64,000 nt of DNA. Origin: Gloeomargarita lithophora Alchichica-D10 (GTDB lineage: Bacteria > Cyanobacteriota > Cyanobacteriia > Gloeomargaritales > Gloeomargaritaceae). Each line of letters begins with the position of its first letter. Position 1 is the first letter of the stretch. Below, in pieces: positions 1-10,502 of the stretch. Under the pieces are notes generated by a model that saw nothing but the letters and a program-made list of their open reading frames with translations, was not told the DNA's origin and made no database searches. The stretch lies in the NCBI RefSeq assembly GCF_001870225.1, contig NZ_CP017675.1, positions 637,270 to 701,269 on the forward strand, in the 5' to 3' direction. Position numbers and translations under genes: made by a program.

Positions 1-701
1 CTATTAGCAATATCTACTGCCAGACCACCAGAGTTTGATTCATTTGTGACTATAGGATAAGCATCAAAAAAGATAACCTTTCCGGTTTTATGTTTATCTT
101 CAGCGTCTAAATCACCTAAATACTTAGCCATTTCCTTTTTAGCTTGGGAGCGGGACATCCCTTGTTCCATAAATTCACGAATTCCCTGTGCTCGTGCGAC
201 TCCCCGCAGCGTACTCGATGGAATATAGGGCATTCCCAACGCATCAAAAGCCGGTAATAACATACTCTCTGGACCTTTAGTTCCCCCAACTCGAATCCGC
301 CACGGGCAAGTCACTATAAATGTATTACTATTTCCCGCAATCAAACAAGTACGGACATTCATTTGGTTTAGTCTTTCAGTATAGTTTGCCTGAGTTTCAG
401 CTTTACTCACCAATTGAACTTGTGTTCCTTCTTTATGTTGAATAGAAGGTGCCCTCATCCAGCGTAAGTATTCAACGAAGCTGGCCGTTTTATGGGGCTG
501 GGGATTGGGGTCAGATGGGTGTCCTAACCACGGTGACGGTTCAGGGTTATTAGGAGCAGGATTATTACCACCACCTCCCTGACCACCGCCACGATTATTA
601 CCTTGATTACCGCCACTACGATTAGCTGGCTGTTGGGGACGATTATTATTTGTGGGTGGTTGATTTGGTCGCTGCGGACGTTGTAAATAGGGATTGGTCA
701 T
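1..701 (-). CDS. cmr6: Type III-B CRISPR RAMP protein Cmr6 (3' end outside window)
   Basis: The gene starts at the ATG at 701 and runs off the left edge. I read about 233 residues by hand. The first 60 or so are a Gln/Asn/Gly/Pro-rich low-complexity tail. Then comes a RAMP core with PYIPSSTLRGVAR (the G-x-S-x-x-[KR]-G substrate loop) and KVIFFDAYPIVT, a signature of Cmr6 ('G-x-V-x-FFDA-x-P'). Cmr6 is a Cas7-like subunit near the crRNA 3' end of the Cmr complex in the cytoplasm. The start overlaps the stop of the upstream Uma2 gene by four bases (ATGA), so the two are translationally coupled. It is the last visible gene of the operon; cmr1 is not seen and may lie further left. Confidence 0.85.
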   Translation of the reverse strand, partial: MTNPYLQRPQRPNQPPTNNNRPQQPANRSGGNQGNNRGGGQGGGGNNPAPNNPEPSPWLGHPSDPNPQPHKTASFVEYLRWMRAPSIQHKEGTQVQLVSKAETQANYTERLNQMNVRTCLIAGNSNTFIVTCPWRIRVGGTKGPESMLLPAFDALGMPYIPSSTLRGVARAQGIREFMEQGMSRSQAKKEMAKYLGDLDAEDKHKTGKVIFFDAYPIVTNESNSGGLAVDIAN

Positions 702-1342
702 TTCATTACCTCTTGGATTATGGTTCTTAAATTCACTTCAGCTTGAATTTCGTCTTCTCTCGCCTCGTCTAAAAAACGATAGATAATATCCTTTGTTAAT
801 TTTGGAAATGAGGGACTAATTTCAACTTCTTCATAAGCATTTTTTTGCAGGGTATAGAATTTTATTTTTTCTCCATCAAACTGCCAAAACTCAGGAATGT
901 TCATTGAGCTATAAAGTGCTAATTTATTGATTTTACTTGGAGAAATATCCACTTCTACCACTAAATCTGGAGGCGGATCAGTCATGAAATTAACCCTACG
1001 CCCCTTTACTTTGGGTTGATTCGCCAAGTAATAGGCATTATCCGGCTCTGCGCCCCGGTCTAAATTGGGGTAGTCGAGACGAGATGATCCCATAGTTTTG
1101 AGTTTTTGACCCATTTCTGAAACAAGACAGACAATTAAACGTTCAATCATCCGCACAAAAAACTCGTGGGTTTCAAAGGGCATAGAAATCTCCAATGTAC
1201 CTCGGTCATAGACCAATCGAGTTGCACGAGTTTCACCAATTGCCTCGTGAATCTTGAGATAGCCATCCCAAGGAATATCCTGTAACAAAACCCGCTGTTC
1301 TAAAATCAAGTCACTAATTTTATGAACTGAAGATATAACCAT
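698..1342 (-). CDS. Uma2-family (DUF820) putative endonuclease, between cmr5 and cmr6
   Basis: A protein of 214 residues with the Uma2 restriction-endonuclease-like core. EPDNAYYL (the 'PD' strand) is followed by PPDLVVEVD, the E-x-[DK]-like strand, then IPEFWQFD, the counterpart of the usual 'G-[IV]-x-EYW-[IV]-D'. I start it at ATG 1342 because a GGGGAGGA ribosome site sits seven bases upstream; the TTG at 1348 is too close to that site. Uma2 proteins are abundant in cyanobacteria and their biological role is not established. This copy lies in frame order inside the cmr operon, two bases after cmr5 and overlapping cmr6 by ATGA. The active-site carboxylates look intact, so it is not an obvious pseudogene. 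Confidence 0.8.
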   Translation of the reverse strand: MVISSVHKISDLILEQRVLLQDIPWDGYLKIHEAIGETRATRLVYDRGTLEISMPFETHEFFVRMIERLIVCLVSEMGQKLKTMGSSRLDYPNLDRGAEPDNAYYLANQPKVKGRRVNFMTDPPPDLVVEVDISPSKINKLALYSSMNIPEFWQFDGEKIKFYTLQKNAYEEVEISPSFPKLTKDIIYRFLDEAREDEIQAEVNLRTIIQEVMK

Positions 1343-1344
1343 AA

Positions 1345-1839
1345 TCAATCCTCTCCCCTCACATCATGGTAAATGGCACTCACCCAAAAGCTAAATTCAC
1401 GGGCAATTTCTAAGCCAAGACCAGTCAGGCCAAGGTACTCATCAGCATTCAAGGTTTTCAAAGCATCCAAACTTAAATCTTCCTTTCCTGAAATCTCTTT
1501 CAAACACTCAAAAAACTTCTTCACGGGGTCTTCTCGACCATCTTTAAGAATGGTTTCTTCTGCTTTCAAACGCATCAAACCCCAGGTGGAAAGATAGGTG
1601 TAAAGCTCCTGAGCCATGCTTTTTTGTTTTTTGAGCTTGGCTTGATCAGTTGTGTCAGTTTTGAGGGTATTCAACTTTTCATAAACAGGCGTTCCTAGAG
1701 TGCGTGGATCGAATGTCATAGCTTCATTTTTTGGTTGAGGTGGGTGAGCAATAGGGGCAACAGGCACCGAAGAAACTACAGAGGTTGATGGTGGATTTGG
1801 TTTAGGAAATTGAGAATTGGGTCTATTCTTCTTAGACAT
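1345..1839 (-). CDS. cmr5: Type III-B small subunit Cmr5
   Basis: 164 residues from ATG 1839, which has GGAGGA just upstream and overlaps the stop of the preceding Uma2 gene by one base (TAATG). The first 50 residues are Pro/Ser-rich and probably disordered. The rest is predicted helical (KKQKSMAQELYTYLSTWGLM, then a leucine-rich C-terminal helix ending in FSFWVSAIYHDVRGED), as expected for the all-helical Cmr5/Cas11 family, which lines the centre of the Cmr complex and contacts target RNA. The proline-rich extension is unusual, since canonical Cmr5 is 120-160 residues of helix. The assignment rests on helical character, size and operon position more than on a sequence signature. Confidence 0.7.
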   Translation of the reverse strand: MSKKNRPNSQFPKPNPPSTSVVSSVPVAPIAHPPQPKNEAMTFDPRTLGTPVYEKLNTLKTDTTDQAKLKKQKSMAQELYTYLSTWGLMRLKAEETILKDGREDPVKKFFECLKEISGKEDLSLDALKTLNADEYLGLTGLGLEIAREFSFWVSAIYHDVRGED

Positions 1840-2510
1840 TAGGATTCCTCCGAAGATAGGGATAACTGCTGGTTGAACCACAAAGCCGCTGAAATATTCG
1901 AGCCGCTTTTCATCTGTTCTATCGCTTGAGATAAAAGAGCCTCAGTAAAACCTGTTACTATCTGAGAACTTTCAGTCCTTAAGTATCTCTGATCTTGCAA
2001 AATAAAGATAAATACTTGAGTACCCTGGGCATCAATCACCCAATACTCAGGGATACCTAGTGCGGCATAAAGGTACTTCTTTTGATCCAAATCGGAATCT
2101 AAAGTAGTATCAGCAACTTCGATCACTAGATTGGGTGAACGCTGTTGGTCAAGATTGATTTTTCTTGATTCTCCTTTTCGATATTGGGGTAAATCTTCTC
2201 CTAAGTACAAGGCAATATCAGGAGCGGCGGCTTGTTGGCTCTCTTTTTCCATCAGACAACTTCCCAAAATTTTAGATTTAATTTCAGGGTGAGCCATTAG
2301 CCACATCACTAAAATCGCCGATAGAAGTTCACGCACTTCTGAATGTAAAATTCCTTCCCAGCCCATATTTTCTACCAAAAGTTGATGGTTGTGAAAAAAC
2401 AATTGCATCCGGTCAATAGAGGGGTCATCTCGGAGTTTTTCGTAGTCCTGCCAAGTAGCGGGATGCCATTGGGATTGAATCATATTAGGTTTATCTACAG
2501 AGATCATCAT
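1839..2510 (-). CDS. Uma2-family putative endonuclease (tandem copy 1)
   Basis: 223 residues. The start is ATG 2510, giving an ATGA overlap with the upstream gene and a good match to its paralogue next door. The family core is present: APDIALYLGED, then NLVIEVADTT, then GIPEYWVID. It is clearly paralogous to the gene at 2507-3178; both share QWxPATWQDYEKLRD near the N-terminus and HQLLVENMGWEGI in the middle, about half of positions being identical. This points to an old tandem duplication inside the cmr operon, between cmr4 and cmr5. The catalytic acidic residues are kept in both copies. Confidence 0.8.
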   Translation of the reverse strand: MMISVDKPNMIQSQWHPATWQDYEKLRDDPSIDRMQLFFHNHQLLVENMGWEGILHSEVRELLSAILVMWLMAHPEIKSKILGSCLMEKESQQAAAPDIALYLGEDLPQYRKGESRKINLDQQRSPNLVIEVADTTLDSDLDQKKYLYAALGIPEYWVIDAQGTQVFIFILQDQRYLRTESSQIVTGFTEALLSQAIEQMKSGSNISAALWFNQQLSLSSEES

Positions 2511-3178
2511 TGGCGTTCCCCCTGTTGCAATTGTTGTGAAAACCAAGCGGCGGCTTCCACATTGGAAATAGATACTTTTTCAAGGGTTTGATTTAGTAAA
2601 TTTATCGGAAGCCCTGCTAAAATTTGGGAAGTTTCTATTTGTAAATAAATTCCTGTTTCCGAACGATAAAAAGCAAAAACTCGTTTGCCCTTAATATCAA
2701 TTACCCAATACTCTGGAATTCCTAATTTGGCATATATATCAGCTTTTTCTCGCATATCTATAGCCAGAGTTGTATCAGAAACCTCTCCGACTAAATCTGG
2801 AACTCGACATTGATTCAAATCAATGTAACGTCGTTCACCTTCCTGATAGATAGGTGCATCCTCACCCACATAAACAATTAGGTCAGGAGCGGCGGCTTGT
2901 TTATCTTTCTTTTCTAGTAAACACCCACCCATAAGCGTTGCGGTTTGTTCTGAAAATTGACTGAACCATAGATAAAAAATCATGCTAAAAAGTTCTCGCA
3001 CCTTAGCATGGTTGATGCCTTCCCAGCCCATATTTTCTACCAGGAGTTGATGATCATGAAAAAATAACTGCGCTCGCTCAAAAGATTCAACATCACGGAG
3101 TTTTTCGTAGTCCTGCCAAGTAGCGGGATACCACTGGGAATATTGGGCAGTTTGCTGCTTATCCAAAGAAACCGTCAT
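2507..3178 (-). CDS. Uma2-family putative endonuclease (tandem copy 2)
   Basis: 223 residues from ATG 3178, which overlaps the cmr4 stop by ATGA. The core motifs are APDLIVYVGED, PDLVGEVSDTT and GIPEYWVID, in the order expected for the PD-(D/E)XK-like Uma2 fold. It is the sister of the gene immediately downstream (1839-2510). Function of the family is unproven. Here the tight coupling to cmr4 upstream and to its own paralogue downstream means it must be translated together with the CRISPR effector subunits. Base composition matches the surrounding AT-rich cmr genes rather than the GC-rich housekeeping part of the window. Confidence 0.8.
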   Translation of the reverse strand: MTVSLDKQQTAQYSQWYPATWQDYEKLRDVESFERAQLFFHDHQLLVENMGWEGINHAKVRELFSMIFYLWFSQFSEQTATLMGGCLLEKKDKQAAAPDLIVYVGEDAPIYQEGERRYIDLNQCRVPDLVGEVSDTTLAIDMREKADIYAKLGIPEYWVIDIKGKRVFAFYRSETGIYLQIETSQILAGLPINLLNQTLEKVSISNVEAAAWFSQQLQQGERQ

Positions 3179-4017
3179 GATTGTCCCTCCTGCGTCACAC
3201 TTTCAATCATCAATTGCACAAAACCACGCCCTAGACTCTCTTGACCGCCAATTTGAAGTACTTCGGAACGCTGCAAAAGTTGTTCAAACCCCTGGCGTGC
3301 TTCGGTACTCGTTCCATTAGCTTGAGCAGTAATTCCCCAAGGGAAATACATCAAAGCATCGGGGGGAATGGCTTCTTCATAGCGAAACCCACCATCAACT
3401 GTCTTGTGTTCATCTAATTTTACTTTCACTTGTCGCCAAAGGCTCATTTGCACGATGGTGGCACAATGTTTGTCTGCCAGCACCAATACGTGATTAATTC
3501 CTCCCGATTCATTCAGTCCAGGAACGGCTTTTTCCCCTTGTTCCCAATCGTTCCATATACTCAAATTTTCTCTCTTCAAAATGGCATCTTTAAGATACAC
3601 GTTGCCAGTGCCCGCAATATTGGTAGAATTTTCGGCTGGAATCGTCAGTTTTGAACCGGACAATCGCACCCAGCGCCGCAACAACATCGGACTGGTCACC
3701 CACACCACCCCATGACTCAGCGAGGGCACAGGAATCCACAGAATTGAACCATCGCCAATCCAGACGGCACCTTGTTCTAATTGTTCTCCGTCAGCAATTT
3801 CATTGCCAAATAAATAGAATCTTTTCGATTTCTCTTTACCATTGATTTCAATCTTTTCGTTACCAGGAACACTTGATCGCAAACGACCTCTAATGGTGCT
3901 GGATGGAATGTAGGGCAAATTGGTGTGGGACTCGCGGGCAATACCCAGCAAATTTCCTTCTTGAGTGGTTCCTCCAGTGTGTAAAGGGGAGAGTAAAATC
4001 AAGTGAACAACATACAT
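3175..4017 (-). CDS. cmr4: Type III-B backbone subunit Cmr4 (Cas7 family), catalytic Asp apparently missing
   Basis: 280 residues from ATG 4017, two bases after the cmr3 stop and preceded by AGGAGG; the longer open frame to 4080 lies inside cmr3. Motifs: LSPLHTGG at the N-terminus, RESHTNLPYIPSSTIRGRLR (substrate loop) and QIGGQESLGRGFVQL (glycine-rich C-terminal loop), all typical of Cmr4. Cmr4 forms the helical backbone that holds the crRNA and, in studied systems, cuts target RNA with an aspartate corresponding to Pyrococcus D26. At that position this protein has NLLGIARE instead of a 'V-D-x-P-I-x-RE' pattern, so the aspartate appears replaced by Leu (or Asn if shifted by one). Confidence 0.88.
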   Translation of the reverse strand: MYVVHLILLSPLHTGGTTQEGNLLGIARESHTNLPYIPSSTIRGRLRSSVPGNEKIEINGKEKSKRFYLFGNEIADGEQLEQGAVWIGDGSILWIPVPSLSHGVVWVTSPMLLRRWVRLSGSKLTIPAENSTNIAGTGNVYLKDAILKRENLSIWNDWEQGEKAVPGLNESGGINHVLVLADKHCATIVQMSLWRQVKVKLDEHKTVDGGFRYEEAIPPDALMYFPWGITAQANGTSTEARQGFEQLLQRSEVLQIGGQESLGRGFVQLMIESVTQEGQS

Positions 4018-4019
4018 TA

Positions 4020-5694
<1,675 letters not shown>

Positions 5695-5696
5695 GG

Positions 5697-8666
5697 TTAT
5701 TGCTCCTTAAGTTTAATATGACGATTGCGTAAGTTAAAAGCGGCTAGTTTGAGCCAGTTTTGAATTTGCATATCTCGATCCTTATTTGGGGTATATTTCC
5801 AAAGATGTTGGAGAAAATTGACTAAATTGCTCTGAAAGTTTTGTTTACTCTCTCCATCTTTTTTGAATACATCCCGCCGGTCACAGAATAATTGTACCCA
5901 AACAGGAATAGCTTCAGAAATTGGCGCAGGATGCTGTTCCCAAAGTTGGGCGGCCTGTTCCAAAACAGCAGGTTCTAAATCAGGAAGACCTAACAAACTC
6001 TTCCAGTGCTGAAAAGTATCAAATTTACTGGTAGCTTTGAGGATATTGCCATTTGCATAAAGAACTTGCACCTGTACAGCATCTTTTTTGTTTGCATGAT
6101 CGTATTCATGTTGCTTTGCTTCTTTCTCCGCTTTCCACAGGTTTTCTAAGGCAATCGCCAACGGTACAGACTGATGGGCAATGACAATGCCGAAGCTAAT
6201 TGTAGCGTCAGAACCCATGGTAAATAAGGGACGTTGGCTCAATCCTTTGGGTAAATCTTCTCCCTCCCATTGCCAATAATTTCCCTGATGATTAAATTCC
6301 TTACCAGGATCATCTTGACCTCTAAAACATTGACGAATATCCCATAACCACTGATCCCATTCCCATAGGTTTGTATATGCCAGCACATCATCGCCACCAC
6401 CATAGATTAACCGCCCTGCATAGCGTTGTTCCGTTAAATAGGGCACTAATTGATTGGAAAAATCGAGCAATGCCCGACTCAACGCATTATGAGTAGATGG
6501 CCCCATGCGTTTTTTGAGTTCTTGGTCTTTAACAAATTCACTAAATGAATCCTTAACTTCTTCAAGTTCTTGAGGCTTAAACACATAACCAATTTGCTGC
6601 TTGTGACCATCAGCAAGATTTTTCAGTGGTGTGGGCAAATAGTCATAATATCCTTTCATTTTTGTACCCTTGAGCCATTCACTCATGCTGTCGCCATCCC
6701 CTGCGGCTAACACATACCAATTAGCAGGATTCGCACCAGAATAATACTCACTGAGAATCTGATTAATATCCTGTTGATCTTCTTTCTTTGTTTCCTCATC
6801 TACGTCCGCATCTTCAACTAACCAACCCGCATTAAGCAATCTAGGATGATAACGTTGAACCTGAACATCAGCCCAAGGGATTCCCCATTTGCCTCGCATT
6901 TGATGGATTACATTATTGACCCAAGGGTATTTTTCTTTGATTTTTTGACAAACTGCTTCAAAGTTTCGCTTGTGTTTTTGATCCTGGCTATGAACCTTGA
7001 GATAACCTGCTACGCCAGCCGTTAAATCAGGATATGAAGCCTCAATTTTATCCTGATCAAGCCCAGGAAATAAACTAGGCAAAATCTTATGTAAACCTCG
7101 TTTTACTGTTTCCGTCGCATTAAGTTGTTCTCTGCCATCAAATAACCCCGAATTTCTTTGCCAGATTCCTTGACTTTCCCCTTCTGTAATCCATTGATTA
7201 CTCTGTGAGGGATGCACCACTGAGCCAATGCCAGAAATGGTACTACGGGAGCCAAAAGCCACGGGTAATTCCCAGTCACGGGCATTTTTACAAGCGGCTT
7301 GTACTCGCCGGGTTTCATCCACCACCGCCGCCCACCAGGAACCGATATTAACTCCAGGTTTATACTGACGATGATTGCCATTTTTATCTAAAAAACTTTC
7401 CCGCAAAAATGCTAATTCTTTCTCTAAAAATAGTCGCTGTTTATCAGTCAGGTGATAGGTTTTATTCTGTTGTTTTACCCAAGGGTCATTATCTATAACA
7501 TCTTTAGAGTGTAAAATGCCAGTATCCTTAAGTTTTTGATTCGGACTACCCAATGGAACTGCGGCCCAATAATGTTGCCATTGATGGTCTAACCAGCCCT
7601 GCCAGGTTAAATCCGCTTCGGATAATTGAGGCATCCAATGTCTTTCGGTTTTGAGAAAATCAAATACTGAATCCGCTAATGTTTGCCATTCTTCTTGTAA
7701 AGTCTGCTGAGCCATTTGCATAGCGGCTTGTACCTTATCTTCGGGTAACAGTACCATGATCACGTTAGGAAATCCTGCTGTTAGCAATTTTTGTGCTGAT
7801 GGTTTGTTGATCCATGCTGCAAAATCTGAATATTTCTCTAGCAACCAATAATCAATCAAAGGCTGAGCATATAAACTGGGATAAAGCAAACAATCTGCCC
7901 CGTATTTAACCGCCAATTTCCAACAAATTTTGGCTGATAGATAATGCAATACCCAAGACCCTGCCCAAAAATCTCGCATTTTGCGGCTGGCTTTGATTAA
8001 CTCTTGAATCGGACTAAAGGTAAAACTCGCCAAATAGGGACGGGTTTTCTGAGGGCTACCATATCCTGCTAAGCACCCTGCTAGAGCAGAAGTGATACTG
8101 GCATGACTCCAAATTGAACCATCCGGCAAACGAGTCTCCGCAGGCATAAGCATCAGACTATCATCGTTAAATTTTCGACAAATCGCATCGGGAAAACACC
8201 GCCAAAACCACCAAAATACCTTTTGGGGATCGGTTTCATTTTTGATCTCAGCGGGAATAACTGATTCTTCCCGTTGCCGTAAATGCTCAGCCCGATTACT
8301 CGCTAGGTGTAAGTCTCGATGCTCATCCGGTTGCAGTTGCCAGAAAATCTTCTCTGCGGATAATAAATGAGCAATCTCTAAGCCAGTCCCTAATGTTAAA
8401 CCCCGGTCAATGGTTTGATAATCAATTGCCGTACTTAAATGACCAATGGCTGAGCGGTCACTGGCAGAAGCAATTAAATCCGCATCACCAATATATTTCT
8501 GATAATCAGAGGCATGACTAGATTTGGGAGAAACCCAATTTTGCATTACATTTAATTGCGGCCAAACACCCTCCCCACTTCGCCCTGACCCATCATGTAA
8601 CGCTTTTAGCGCCGGGTCATGCAATAACCCCCAGATTTTCGCTTGCCAGTAGTGGTGTTGAGACAT
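5697..8666 (-). CDS. cmr2: Cas10/Cmr2, large subunit of type III-B complex with HD and GGDD motifs
   Basis: 989 residues. An HD-type motif (LLHDPALKAL, His16-Asp17) opens the protein, followed by DLIASASDRSAIGH, a conserved Cmr2 element. Then come the first palm-like domain (PIQELIKASRKMRDFWAGSW), a Cys-poor middle, and the second palm with YGGGDDVLAY (GGDD about residues 757-760), the metal site for cyclic oligoadenylate synthesis. Family knowledge: target RNA binding activates the palm to make cOA and, where present, the HD domain to cut DNA. The gene heads the visible operon; only 33 bases separate it from the truncated csx1 remnant upstream, with no obvious promoter between. It is AT-rich relative to the chromosome core. 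Confidence 0.93.
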   Translation of the reverse strand: MSQHHYWQAKIWGLLHDPALKALHDGSGRSGEGVWPQLNVMQNWVSPKSSHASDYQKYIGDADLIASASDRSAIGHLSTAIDYQTIDRGLTLGTGLEIAHLLSAEKIFWQLQPDEHRDLHLASNRAEHLRQREESVIPAEIKNETDPQKVFWWFWRCFPDAICRKFNDDSLMLMPAETRLPDGSIWSHASITSALAGCLAGYGSPQKTRPYLASFTFSPIQELIKASRKMRDFWAGSWVLHYLSAKICWKLAVKYGADCLLYPSLYAQPLIDYWLLEKYSDFAAWINKPSAQKLLTAGFPNVIMVLLPEDKVQAAMQMAQQTLQEEWQTLADSVFDFLKTERHWMPQLSEADLTWQGWLDHQWQHYWAAVPLGSPNQKLKDTGILHSKDVIDNDPWVKQQNKTYHLTDKQRLFLEKELAFLRESFLDKNGNHRQYKPGVNIGSWWAAVVDETRRVQAACKNARDWELPVAFGSRSTISGIGSVVHPSQSNQWITEGESQGIWQRNSGLFDGREQLNATETVKRGLHKILPSLFPGLDQDKIEASYPDLTAGVAGYLKVHSQDQKHKRNFEAVCQKIKEKYPWVNNVIHQMRGKWGIPWADVQVQRYHPRLLNAGWLVEDADVDEETKKEDQQDINQILSEYYSGANPANWYVLAAGDGDSMSEWLKGTKMKGYYDYLPTPLKNLADGHKQQIGYVFKPQELEEVKDSFSEFVKDQELKKRMGPSTHNALSRALLDFSNQLVPYLTEQRYAGRLIYGGGDDVLAYTNLWEWDQWLWDIRQCFRGQDDPGKEFNHQGNYWQWEGEDLPKGLSQRPLFTMGSDATISFGIVIAHQSVPLAIALENLWKAEKEAKQHEYDHANKKDAVQVQVLYANGNILKATSKFDTFQHWKSLLGLPDLEPAVLEQAAQLWEQHPAPISEAIPVWVQLFCDRRDVFKKDGESKQNFQSNLVNFLQHLWKYTPNKDRDMQIQNWLKLAAFNLRNRHIKLKEQ

Positions 8667-8699
8667 GGTTGCTCCTGTTCAAGGTCTGATAATTGCAGT

Positions 8700-9086
8700 T
8701 TAACGTTGATTGGAATTATTCTCTTCCAAGTCAGAGGATTGAGTTAAGGTGGGGAAAATAGATTCTAGGGATGATAGTAACCTATTGAGAGCAAAATCCT
8801 CTAAATTTTTGCCACTGAAAGGAGATTTCCGCATTTGTACATGGGCAACATCATTGCGATACTCAGTTAGTTGTCCCCAAAAAACAGCTAAAGCCCTAGC
8901 ATCCCTTATATGTACAGCGATGGGTTGGTTGAAATTTAGATTATCGTCTTTACTTTTTTCAGTGGCTTTCGTCATTTCGTTAAGTTGTTGTTCAATAGCT
9001 TGACGATAGATTCGCTCTCGATAATTACGGATACCTTCTTTGATACATAGGACAGATCCCGGCGGTTGGCGGTAAACAGTTTCCAA
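8700..9086 (-). pseudogene. 3' remnant of a csx1/TM1812-type CARF-HEPN gene, joined to the CRISPR repeat
   Basis: The 128-codon frame matches only the C-terminal quarter of the intact csx1-like protein encoded at 23176-24429. Shared stretches are YRNDVAHVQM against YRNDIAHVQM, the FWG(Q/R)L segment before it, and LEDFALNRLL against LEKFALKELL. R-N-D-V-A-H is an R-x4-H motif of HEPN ribonucleases, so the effector half survives while the whole CARF sensor is gone. The frame begins with a TTG inside the last CRISPR repeat (TTGGAAAC), which abuts the remnant without a gap. It lies 33 bases upstream of cmr2 in the same direction, so it was probably once the first gene of this operon. Whether a free HEPN fragment is made is unknown. 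Confidence 0.8.
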
Positions 9087-10502
9087 CTAATCCAATTAAC
9101 GCATTGGAAGCGAGACTTCGAGTTGACTAGCGAAAGCGAAGACATCTTACGTTTCCAACTAATCCAATTAACGCATTGGAAGCGAGAAGACGCCCGCCAG
9201 CGGATCACTGATGTTCGGTTCAGTTTCCAACTAATCCAATTAACGCATTGGAAGCGAGGACAATCCATATAAACGGGTATGACCTACCCGGTTTGTTTCC
9301 AACTAATCCAATTAACGCATTGGAAGCGAGCAGCGATCACCGGAAAGTGATCGCAACAAAGGGTTGGGTGTTTCCAACTAATCCAATTAACGCATTGGAA
9401 GCGAGTTGAAAAGGCGTGGGCGAAGCTACTGTATGGCCTTAAGTTTCCAACTAATCCAATTAACGCATTGGAAGCGAGCGTTACAACCAAGGAAGCCCTG
9501 GTGACCCCAGGGATGTTTCCAACTAATCCAATTAACGCATTGGAAGCGAGACTTCGAGTTGACTAGCGAAAGCGAAGACATCTTACGTTTCCAACTAATC
9601 CAATTAACGCATTGGAAGCGAGAAGACGCCCGCCAGCGGATCACTGATGTTCGGTTCAGTTTCCAACTAATCCAATTAACGCATTGGAAGCGAGATTCTT
9701 GAGTTTGACCGGCTTGGAATGCTCTGTGATTGTTTCCAACTAATCCAATTAACGCATTGGAAGCGAGAAGGGTGCCCGAGGGTACCCTTTGGGGGGACGT
9801 AGTGTTTCCAACTAATCCAATTAACGCATTGGAAGCGAGATTTCAACAAAATTCAATTCAAGATTGATGGACATGTTTCCAACTAATCCAATTAACGCAT
9901 TGGAAGCGAGAGGACACAGAGAAATCGTCACGCCCTGCAATCAAATCTTGTTTCCAACTAATCCAATTAACGCATTGGAAGCGAGTTGCCTTTCAAGGTG
10001 ACGATTGCGTGATCTTGATCGAGTTTCCAACTAATCCAATTAACGCATTGGAAGCGAGGCCGCATCCGCTCCGTCCGGGTTTACTTCCGCACCTGGTTTC
10101 CAACTAATCCAATTAACGCATTGGAAGCGAGCGCACGCGCAAGCGTGGGGGTATCGAGCTGACGTATGTTTCCAACTAATCCAATTAACGCATTGGAAGC
10201 GAGCGGGTAATCGTTTTCACCAACGAGGCCGGTCTGCGCGCCCAGTTTCCAACTAATCCAATTAACGCATTGGAAGCGAGTGGTAGCCTCGTCTCTTTAG
10301 AGCGGGAATTGTCAATTCGTTTCCAACTAATCCAATTAACGCATTGGAAGCGAGAGAGGTGGACTTGCAGGAGCTGCGGGAGCAATCCCGCGTTTCCAAC
10401 TAATCCAATTAACGCATTGGAAGCGAGACGACTACTGACTGGCAAGGCTGTCAGCCAGACAGCCCGGTTTCCAACTAATCCAATTAACGCATTGGAAGCG
10501 AG
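9079..10502 (-). CRISPR. CRISPR array 1: 20 repeats, 19 spacers
   Basis: Twenty 36-base repeats, identical as far as I can read, at 9079, 9151, 9223, 9295, 9370, 9443, 9515, 9587, 9659, 9732, 9804, 9875, 9950, 10023, 10096, 10168, 10245, 10319, 10392 and 10467. Spacers are 35-41 bases. On the minus strand the repeat begins CTCGCTTCCAATGCG and ends TAGTTGGAAAC; the GGAAAC 3' end is typical, so I orient the array on the minus strand, leader at the right (10503 on). CCAAT...ATTGG inside the repeat can form a short stem. Spacers 9115-9150 and 9187-9222 recur exactly at 9551-9586 and 9623-9658. Array transcription runs toward the cmr operon at 1-8666. Confidence 0.97.
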
